Source: Schizochytrium sp. CCTCC M209059
Taxonomy: Eukaryota; Sar; Bigyra; Thraustochytrida; Thraustochytriidae
Direction: 5' to 3'
DNA: 15,198 bases
Assembly: GCA_000818945.1 (NCBI GenBank)
Contig: KN805419.1
Location: forward strand, 150,028 to 165,225
The position numbers and the translations under genes are program-made. The notes beneath the pieces are model-generated. The model was not told the DNA's origin and ran no database searches. It saw only the letters and a list, made by a program, of their open reading frames with translations. Positions 7,163 to 15,198 of the stretch are shown here, in pieces (within the stretch, counting starts at the first letter, position 1; every line of letters starts with the position of its first letter).

Positions 7163-8944
7163 TTAAACGCTCTGCTCCTGAGCCTTGTTGACAGCGATTT
7201 CCATGTCCTGAGCAGCAACCATAGCGCCATCCTCGGAATGAGCCTCGACGCGACCAAGGAGCTCGGTCATGAAAACCATGAGCTCGCGCGGGGTAGAGAG
7301 CTTGGAAATCGCGCCGGAAAAGTCTTCCTTGGACACGTGCTTAAAGAGGTCCTGAAAACGCGGCTGAACATTCTGGTTCGAGCCGCCCTGAGCGCGCATG
7401 CGACGCTTTTGGGCCGCAAGGAAACGGCGTTCAGCCAACTCTTCGAGCTGAAAACGACTCCACGTAAGATCGCGCACAAAGTGGCGATCGAAGCGCGCTT
7501 CGCGCACAATGCGATCCGTGGAAAGGTCGAGCGAGGCTCGCGCGTCCGGAAAGAAAAAGTGCAAGCGGCCTTGGTTGAGCACCTCGTTCTTGCAGACCTC
7601 GCGCGCAAAGACCTTAAGCGCGCTGGGGTAGAGGAGCGGGTCCAAGAGGCCGACCTCGTCAAAGCAGTCGCCAAAGACAGCCATACCCTGAAAGCCGCAT
7701 GACTTGGTGAGCTCGTCGATGAGCTCGAGCTTTTGCTGCGCCGAGTGGCCAATGTGCAGGGCGCGGATGCGCTCCGAGGTGTCATCCACCGTGAAAAGGC
7801 TATTGAGCAGCGGCTCGACCAGGTCAGCCCGCGGGTCGCCGATGCGCAGCGGCGCGCAGAGCTCCTTGGCGCGCGCCTGCTCCTGTGACCGCGAGCGCGT
7901 CTGCAGCGCAACGCCGGCCAAGAGGCTGCTGGCGCCCACGCCGGCCCAGGTGAGCTGGGTCTGGGAGATCTCGGGCAAAATCTGCCGGAGCGAGTCGAGA
8001 ATCGACGAGGTGTTGTCGTCGAAAGCGTGCGGGGACGAGTACGAGGTGTTCGTCCTCGAAGCCTCGACGCCGTCGCTGTCGGTGGCGGTGCCGTTGTCGC
8101 TCATCATGCGCCGCACGCCCATGGCCGCCGCGCCAAGGGTGGTCGCAAGCACACCAGCGGCCACAATCGTCTTGACAAGGGTTACGGACGAAAAGGCAAT
8201 GGGCAAGAGCTTGGCACGCAAGGTGTTGAGAGTTGCGGAATCCTCGCGGGTGTACAGGTGGGCAAGAATGAGGAACTGCGTGGCGCTGCGCGGGTTGTTG
8301 GAGAGCGCAGAGAGGATCATGCGGCCCTCGGGCGAGCCCGTCACCACGAGGCGCATCATGTCATTGATGGCAAACGAGATGACGCAGTCGGCCAGATCGC
8401 TGCTCGACCAGTTGTCGGCAAAGCTGGCGTCCCAGTTGTCCTTGTCGGCGCCAATAGATTTCCTGTACTGTTTGAGGCAGTCGTTCATGTGGCCGGGTCG
8501 GCACAGGTTGACCACGAATACGGGGTTCTTGCCCTGCGACACCCGTCGCTCATTGTACTCCTTGTACCTCTGCATCATCATGAGGCGGATGGTCGTCTTA
8601 CCGGACCCGCGCTTGCCAAAAAAGATGTACGTCATCTCGGACGGGCGGAAGCCCTGGAGATCCGAGAGCAGGTAAAAGGCGCCGCTCTGCAGGATCGACT
8701 TTTCGGCCGTCCGGTCCACGTACGGGTTATGGCTTAGCCCGAGCTTTCCGAGCATCTTGCTCGTCCCAGCGACCACTTGCCGCGAGGCGTCGTTGCCATC
8801 GTCCTCCTCATCGTCCGAGTCCACGTGCTTCGCGCCGGGCGTGGGTCGCGACCCGGGGAAGTTCTTTCCCGCGGCCGCGCGGGCCTCCTCGTCGCGTCCC
8901 TGCTGCTGCTGCTGCTGCTGCATGTTGTTCTTGCTCTCGTCCAT
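7163..8944 (-). CDS. Predicted membrane P-loop NTPase, KAP-like
   Basis: The intact ORF encodes 593 residues from the ATG at 8944-8942; the frame is open 33 codons further upstream but contains no ATG there, and this ATG has G at -3 and G at +4. Residues 9-15 are polyglutamine and about 38-55 are acidic, suggesting a disordered N-terminus. NPY followed by a short helix precedes Walker A, GKRGSGKT, at 110-117. Two hydrophobic segments follow, at about 246-277 and 331-347, separated by a Ser/Thr/Asp-rich loop. Walker B is MAVFGDCFDEV at about 421-431, with a candidate sensor strand LHFFFPD at about 461-467. Membrane helices inserted between Walker A and Walker B are the hallmark of KAP NTPases (the Kidins220 and PifA group), which work at the inner face of membranes. 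KAP membership is my inference; another STAND- or AAA-like P-loop family is possible. The C-terminal 110 residues are charged and partly helical. Substrate and partners are unknown. It converges on the TIR locus. Confidence 0.8.
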   Translation of the reverse strand: MDESKNNMQQQQQQQGRDEEARAAAGKNFPGSRPTPGAKHVDSDDEEDDGNDASRQVVAGTSKMLGKLGLSHNPYVDRTAEKSILQSGAFYLLSDLQGFRPSEMTYIFFGKRGSGKTTIRLMMMQRYKEYNERRVSQGKNPVFVVNLCRPGHMNDCLKQYRKSIGADKDNWDASFADNWSSSDLADCVISFAINDMMRLVVTGSPEGRMILSALSNNPRSATQFLILAHLYTREDSATLNTLRAKLLPIAFSSVTLVKTIVAAGVLATTLGAAAMGVRRMMSDNGTATDSDGVEASRTNTSYSSPHAFDDNTSSILDSLRQILPEISQTQLTWAGVGASSLLAGVALQTRSRSQEQARAKELCAPLRIGDPRADLVEPLLNSLFTVDDTSERIRALHIGHSAQQKLELIDELTKSCGFQGMAVFGDCFDEVGLLDPLLYPSALKVFAREVCKNEVLNQGRLHFFFPDARASLDLSTDRIVREARFDRHFVRDLTWSRFQLEELAERRFLAAQKRRMRAQGGSNQNVQPRFQDLFKHVSKEDFSGAISKLSTPRELMVFMTELLGRVEAHSEDGAMVAAQDMEIAVNKAQEQSV

Positions 8945-10069
8945 GTCGCCGTCCGAGGCCGATCGCCGAGATCGATCCCGCCTTCTCCCCCCGCCGCGCT
9001 CGGCCGCCGCAGGAACGGAGTCCGCCGCCTTCGCGCAAGCCAAGCCCGCCGCGCGCCGCGCCGTCTCCTTCTCCTCCTCCGCCGCCGCTGCCTCCGCGCG
9101 CGTCTTGCTCTCTCCCTTCGGGGTTTGTTTGTTCCCGCGCTTGGTCTCTCTCTCTCTCTCTCTCTCTCACTCGCGCTGTTCTTGTGCGCCCTGCGCTGCT
9201 CTACCGAGGGCACGACTCCGCTCCGCTCTGCGCCGCGGCGGCCTCGGAGGAGGAGGAGCAGCGGCCGCGAGGCCTCGTGCGCGCGGTTGCAGGCGCGGCC
9301 TGGCGAGGGCGAGATCGTCGCGGGATGATCGCGGCGCCAAGGCGTGCGTATGCTCCTTTCTCTATATGTGCGTGTGATTCATTCATGTATGGCGCGGTAT
9401 GGCGCCGCGGGCGACGACGACGACGACTGCTGCTACGCGGAGAGAGCTCCGGCAGGGTCATCATCATCGCGCGCAGCGGCGTCTTCCCGGAACAAAAATA
9501 ACCGACGGAAGCTTCGACGCAGACGAGGCCGGACGGCTTGGCGGGAGAGGAAAGCCGAGGTCTGACGTGGCGGGCGGGCCTTGTGCGGGACGCCGAGCCA
9601 GTAAGGCAGGCAGGCACGCAGGCAGGCACGCAGGCTTGCGGAGGGGTTATTATGTGTGGGCTTGTGTGGGCTCGAGGCGGCTCGAGGTCAAAGGCGAGGA
9701 CCTTTGGCACAGGGAGTCCAGGCTGCGCGAAGATGCAGACCTCGCTCGGCCAATTCGAGAGAGTTTGCGAGGGTGAGAGAAAGATCGTGGAAATGCTTTT
9801 TGCCGGGAGCGGGCTGACGCAAACGCAAAGGGAAGTGGCGCTGATACCGAGGAACAGCTGAGAAGAAGCACCTCCGCTTCGCGAAGCTTGGCAGTCAGTG
9901 GCGAGAAGGCAGTGGCGAGAAAGGAGAATGAATAAGCAAGGCGAGGGACGAACAAGGCGAGTGATGGAAAGAGGTGAGATAGAGATAGATGATCAATCGC
10001 GGCTTGCGGTATCGCAGACTGCGGAGTGAAAGAGGAGGAAAAACACCAGCGACACAGTCATTTGGTCAT
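8945..10069. other. Upstream region of the NTPase gene and 3' flank of ADA2
   Basis: No gene is supported. The stretch next to the NTPase start is very GC-rich with Ser/Arg-type codon noise in all frames. It includes a (TC)12 run, a GCAGG-type cluster at about 9605-9640 (GGCAGGCAC and close variants), and an AT-richer, purine-rich zone at 9850-10060 before the ADA2 stop. Long open frames in this region (for example 8757-9377 and 9201-9710) are compositional shadows without domains. Confidence 0.45.
9145..9168. repeat. (TC)12 microsatellite upstream of the NTPase gene
   Basis: Twelve uninterrupted TC units, read as GA on the coding strand of the NTPase gene, about 200 bases upstream of its ATG. 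GA/CT tracts are frequent in eukaryotic promoters, but a regulatory role here is only a possibility. Confidence 0.85.
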
Positions 10070-10074
10070 TTATT
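10069..10074 (-). terminator. ADA2: AATAAA hexamer overlapping the ADA2 stop codon
   Basis: On the minus strand AATAAA spans the TAA stop (10072-10070). A poly(A) signal usually lies beyond the stop, so this may be chance; no second candidate was noted in the next 100 bases. The use of AATAAA by this organism is not established from the window. Confidence 0.25.
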
Positions 10075-11956
10075 GGAGAAGGGATACGTCGATCATGTTG
10101 CCATTGCGCTCAATGCGAAAATGATAATACCCTGATGTACTTGCGCGTTCTTGGTTGACCAATTCGGTAGCCTGACGTATAATATCTTCAAGCGCTGTTT
10201 GTGAGAGGCCCAGCATGGGCGCAAGATAGACCGAGTGGAAGAGTTGACCGGCTGGTCCGGTCGCCATAAACATAGAAGAAGCAGCTTCTGGTGGGCTGGC
10301 CATGCGCTCGCCATGATTTTGGCCCACGACGAAATTCTTTGCCGGGTTTGCCGTCAATATAGGGCCGCTCGTTCGTCTTCGCTTTGAAGACCTGCGGGAG
10401 CCGTGCCTATCAGCGTTGCCGAAAGACCCTTCGTTGGCGTCGTCGTTGTCCTCGTCGTCGTAGTCGTCATCATCTTCGACTTGTTTCTCGTCTTCGCCAG
10501 CAGGGGCATTTCGATAATCATCATGATCATCATCATCATCATCATCATCACCCTTGTTGGCACTTGCGTTGCCGTCACCAGCCTCGGAGGCGATGCGGCG
10601 TCTTGCGCCAGCACTCGCGCGACGCGAACTCGCGCGGCGCGCCCGAGCAAGTGGATGCGACGTGTCCGGCGCAGCTTGAGCAAATGAGGATTTGCGGTCG
10701 CCGCCTGGCAGACGTTGCGCGAGTGTCATCTCGCGCGTCAGCGCTTGCACGAGCGCTTCGTGTTGTTGCGGTCGGCTAAATAGCTCAAGCGGGCGCAACT
10801 GGGCACGCACGACGCGCTCAGTGCGACTGGCGCGCAGCCACATGCGATGTCTCTCGCGCCACTCAATGTAATTGCGGATCATCGCAAGACTCCTTCGTCG
10901 TTCTCGTTCGAGGAGCTTTTCGTTGTAGCTGCGCAAAATTTTGAGTTTGGCGTTGAGTCGGAAGCGCGTGAACCCGGCCTCCCAGGCTTCATCGTGGACT
11001 TTTCCGTCGCTCGTTGTTTCGTCACACGAGGGTTTTTTGCGCTTCGTGCCCTTGGCCGTGTTGCTGCTACTGCTACTGCTGCTACTGCTGGTGCTCCTGT
11101 TCAGATTGTTGTTATTGCTGCTGCTGCTGGTGGTGGTACTTTTGCTATTGTTAGTTTTGATATCGCCATTGCTGGTAGCGCGGGCCATTCTCGAGCGAGA
11201 CGAACGTTCGAGCATTGCCTGCGTCTCCTTTTCGGTAAAAACCAAGTCGCAAAGCAGAATCTCGGCGGTTTGCTCGTACTCGACATCAAATGCGTCGCGA
11301 AGAGGCAGGTAGCCAGTAAGGTCAAAATTTCTTGCCTCTGAAGCGGCGCGCCTTTCGGCAAGAGCCGCGTCAAGTGCATCACTGTACGCCGTATTCATTT
11401 CGTAGCGATGAATCACTTCGGGATTTTCGCGTGGTTGACTTGTAATTGCGGAATTGCAGATATAGTAGCGTTGATAATGTGCTTTGATGGTGTCGACGGT
11501 TTTGTCAGGGGAGCCAATATATTCTGCGATCGCCTTCCAATTCCCGACGCCATTGAGCTCGACTCCTTCCACGAGACGGATCTCCTCTTCGGTGGACCAC
11601 TCGACGCAGAGCAAGGGCCGTGCTGGCGACGCATTGACACGATACGCGTGGTCAGTCGTGTGCTTTTTTGTCTCGACGCCTTTGGCAAAACAAATGGGAC
11701 AAAAGTAGACGTGTGCGTCGTGAGCCGTCTCGTTGCTCTGTTTACTGTCGGGCACGTCTTTGGCCTCTTTACGCGAAGAGCACGTGACGCAGGTGAACCA
11801 GGGCTGAGATCGCAGGATTTCCAGGTCGCAGCCTGCACAGAAGAGCGGCGTGGGCGCCAAGGAGGGGTCTAGATATTCTCTGCGAGCCTCGATCTCCGTG
11901 AGCCGCTGCTGCCGGAGCAGCACCTCGCGGTCGGCACGCAGGCCGCCGCTTGCCAT
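10070..11956 (-). CDS. ADA2: ADA2-like transcriptional adaptor of SAGA-type histone acetyltransferase complexes
   Basis: The intact 628-residue ORF starts at the ATG at 11956-11954, which has A at -3 and G at +4; the frame opens three codons earlier only at a GTG. A ZZ zinc finger carries all eight expected ligands: Cys40, 43, 56, 59, 86, 89 and His99, 103. The gap between the second and third pairs is about 26 residues, longer than usual. A SANT/Myb domain follows at about 118-166, with EWSTEEE, LVEGVELNGVGNW and HYQRYYI, the ADA2 pattern. At 221-240 the text DAFDVEYEQTAEILL matches the ADA2 family motif next to SANT. Asn/Ser runs (269-299), a charged helix (337-376), an acidic Asp-rich stretch (470-507) and a basic SRRSSKRRR cluster (about 520-528, a candidate nuclear signal) come after. 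I do not recognise a clear SWIRM domain in the last 45 residues. ADA2 links GCN5 to SAGA/ADA complexes in the nucleus and stimulates nucleosomal H3 acetylation. Confidence 0.9.
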   Translation of the reverse strand: MASGGLRADREVLLRQQRLTEIEARREYLDPSLAPTPLFCAGCDLEILRSQPWFTCVTCSSRKEAKDVPDSKQSNETAHDAHVYFCPICFAKGVETKKHTTDHAYRVNASPARPLLCVEWSTEEEIRLVEGVELNGVGNWKAIAEYIGSPDKTVDTIKAHYQRYYICNSAITSQPRENPEVIHRYEMNTAYSDALDAALAERRAASEARNFDLTGYLPLRDAFDVEYEQTAEILLCDLVFTEKETQAMLERSSRSRMARATSNGDIKTNNSKSTTTSSSSNNNNLNRSTSSSSSSSSSNTAKGTKRKKPSCDETTSDGKVHDEAWEAGFTRFRLNAKLKILRSYNEKLLERERRRSLAMIRNYIEWRERHRMWLRASRTERVVRAQLRPLELFSRPQQHEALVQALTREMTLAQRLPGGDRKSSFAQAAPDTSHPLARARRASSRRASAGARRRIASEAGDGNASANKGDDDDDDDDHDDYRNAPAGEDEKQVEDDDDYDDEDNDDANEGSFGNADRHGSRRSSKRRRTSGPILTANPAKNFVVGQNHGERMASPPEAASSMFMATGPAGQLFHSVYLAPMLGLSQTALEDIIRQATELVNQERASTSGYYHFRIERNGNMIDVSLLQ

Positions 11957-12060
11957 CGTCGGCACGGTCTTTTCTTCTTCTCCTTTTGCTTCTTCCGCTC
12001 GCCGCTTGCCAGACCTTTTTTTTTTTTTTCTTTCTTTTTTTCTTAGTCTTACATGGGGCG
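11957..12060 (-). promoter_or_regulatory. ADA2: Purine-rich leader with a poly(dA:dT) tract upstream of ADA2
   Basis: On the coding strand the 100 bases before the ADA2 ATG are strongly purine-rich. They contain a 14-base A run (T on + at 12016-12029), followed by AAAGAAAG-type sequence. Poly(dA:dT) tracts commonly keep nucleosomes off eukaryotic promoters, so this is a plausible core promoter or leader. Transcription start is not determinable. Confidence 0.4.
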
Positions 12061-13853
<1,793 letters not shown>

Positions 13854-14196
13854 CCAAGCAACCAACCAACCAAGCAACCAACCAACCAAGCAACCAACCA
13901 ACCAACCAACCAACCAAGCAACCAACCAAGCAAGCAACCAACTCGAAAGCAACCAAGCAACTCGAAAGCAACCAAGCAAGCAACCAAGCAAGCAACCAAG
14001 CAACCAACCAAGCAAGCAAATATGCAAGTAACCAAGCAACCAAGCAACCAAGCAAGCAAGCAAGCAACCAAGCAACCAACCAAGCAAGCAACCAAGCAAC
14101 CAAGCAACCAAGCAACCAAGCAACCAAGCAACCAAGCAACCAAGCAAGCAACCCGAAAGCAAGCGAGCAACTCGAAAGCAAGCAGCTCGAAAGCAA
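13854..14196. repeat. Degenerate GCAA/CCAA compound repeat with CGAAAGCAA interspersions
   Basis: Continuing from the pure array, units alternate between GCAA and CCAA in irregular blocks (for example runs of CCAA at 13858-13920 and a regular AAGCAACC alternation at 14088-14145). Five copies of an interrupting CCGAAAGCAA or CTCGAAAGCAA motif appear near 13942, 13961, 14153, 14171 and 14187. The last two are closely spaced and the array then ends abruptly in unique sequence. This looks like the older, mutated flank of the same array. Confidence 0.9.
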
Positions 14197-15198
14197 GGCC
14201 ACGCTGCGTATACACAGATATCGTGTCTTGCGGGATTCTGGCGAGAAGTAACAGCGACACGCGCGACAAACAAGCGCAGCTTTTGCGCCCGACCTCAAAA
14301 TCGTTCGTCCGGCTACGGTGACGGTTGGGAACCCGCGCATACATTGGCGAGCAAATTCGAGATCCAGGAGGCGCCAGTCGGACGATCCGAGATCGCCTTG
14401 GCTGGATGCTTGACTGGCCGCACCATCCAAAGGCCGTTGCGAAGCCGCTCCCGGGTCTCTTGGCCCCGGCCAGGACGAGCGAGGACACGTCCATGCAGGC
14501 CTGGCTATCTGGCTCGTCGGCGCGACGCAAGATCCTGTGCTCGGCCCTACGATCTCCCCACCTGGCGGACACCATGACCAGGGCTGGCTGAGGAGCGTTT
14601 TGATCTCGGACAGCGGCCGGTGGCAAGGAGCAAGCCGCCCGTGCGCGGCAAGATTGGACGAACAGGCCGTGTGGTCGAAGGTTGCGCGCATCTCGAGGTG
14701 CTAGCCCCGGCTGCCTGGCTCATGGCAAGCGGGGTGGCCTCGGGTGTGCGTGCGTGCGTCCGTCGCGTTGGCGTGTCTTGTCTTGTCTTGTCTTATCCAT
14801 CCTCTGCCAGCACCTTTGCGTCCGTCAACCTTTCGCCGGCTCGTTACACCTTTGCCAACAAGCCCTGGCGTTTTGGGTGCGGGAAGCTGTGGGCCCGAGG
14901 TGTCCGGCGTCTGTCCTTTCCGTCTCTCTCTCTCTCTCCCTCCCTCTGTCCGTTCGTTTCTCTGCTCCGTCTGTCCTCGCGCTGCCTCTGCCGGCCCAGG
15001 CGTCTGCGTCTCCTCGCCTGTCCATCTATTCCCCTTGCCTGGCTCTCGTCCCTGCGGCGAGGCCTGCGTATTCTTGTGACCCACAGCCGGCTCCGGCGCT
15101 CCCCTCATGGCAGCCTGCCGACGGTCTCACTGAGGGGACCGCTGTGGCGGCCCGTGACCGCCCCTCGCGCGGCCGCGGCGGCTCGTTCGCGCACGCGA
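14197..15198. other. GC-rich spacer with pyrimidine microsatellites, no supported gene
   Basis: No recognisable gene or RNA. It holds TCTTG repeats at about 14774-14793 and a CT-rich run at about 14922-14945. The last 100 bases are extremely GC-rich and include GGCGG and CCGCC seven bases apart (around 15146-15164), a potential hairpin. Open frames here (for example 14744-15079 on + and 14701-15108 on -) are low-complexity and lack domains. Confidence 0.45.

Noticed and set aside
8942..9043. N-terminal extension of the NTPase by 33 residues
   Set aside because: The extension starts at TTG and contains no ATG; the ATG at 8944 has a good context and precedes the polyglutamine tract.
9590..9645. 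Clustered GCAGG/CACGCAGG units as a CRISPR-like or integration array
   Set aside because: Units are short, irregular and without spacers; it is a small degenerate minisatellite in a eukaryotic spacer.

Overview
The window looks like nuclear DNA of a GC-rich, intron-poor, single-celled eukaryote. The grounds are an ADA2-type SAGA adaptor gene, Kozak-like start contexts (GCCGCCATGG), polyglutamine, polyasparagine and polyaspartate tracts, kilobase-scale intergenic spacers and abundant microsatellites. A stramenopile protist such as a thraustochytrid would fit, but that placement is inference. No bacterial operon structure, tRNA, rRNA or CRISPR array was seen.

Layout from left to right. 1-1870: spacer with a CTG run and a small hairpin-bearing duplication, ending in a pyrimidine-rich leader. 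1871-5178 (+): a very large WD40-Roc-COR-TIR reading frame, broken by three in-frame stops (TAA, TGA, TAG) and two +1 shifts. Homology runs straight through every break, so I call it a young pseudogene, or a gene needing recoding, editing or sequence correction. Its first piece is an intact 317-residue seven-bladed WD40 ORF with an ideal start context. 5179-7162: spacer between convergent genes. 7163-8944 (-): an intact P-loop NTPase with two hydrophobic helices between Walker A and Walker B, resembling KAP-type membrane NTPases. 8945-10069: spacer holding its upstream region, with a (TC)12 run. 10070-11956 (-): an intact ADA2-like adaptor with a ZZ finger, a SANT domain and long low-complexity inserts. 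11957-13310: its upstream region plus spacer, with a poly(T) tract and a G9-C-G7 run. 13311-14196: about 136 perfect GCAA units, then a decayed GCAA/CCAA zone with an interspersed CGAAAGCAA motif. 14197-15198: spacer with pyrimidine microsatellites.

The most interesting locus is the broken WD40-Roc-COR-TIR gene. It joins a propeller sensor-like module, a Roco GTPase switch and a TIR domain whose putative catalytic glutamate is still present. This resembles the sensor-switch-effector plan of NLR-type immune receptors. Its neighbour, 2 kb away and convergent, is a membrane NTPase, but nothing in the sequence links the two functionally. ADA2 is a housekeeping chromatin factor and is probably unrelated to either.
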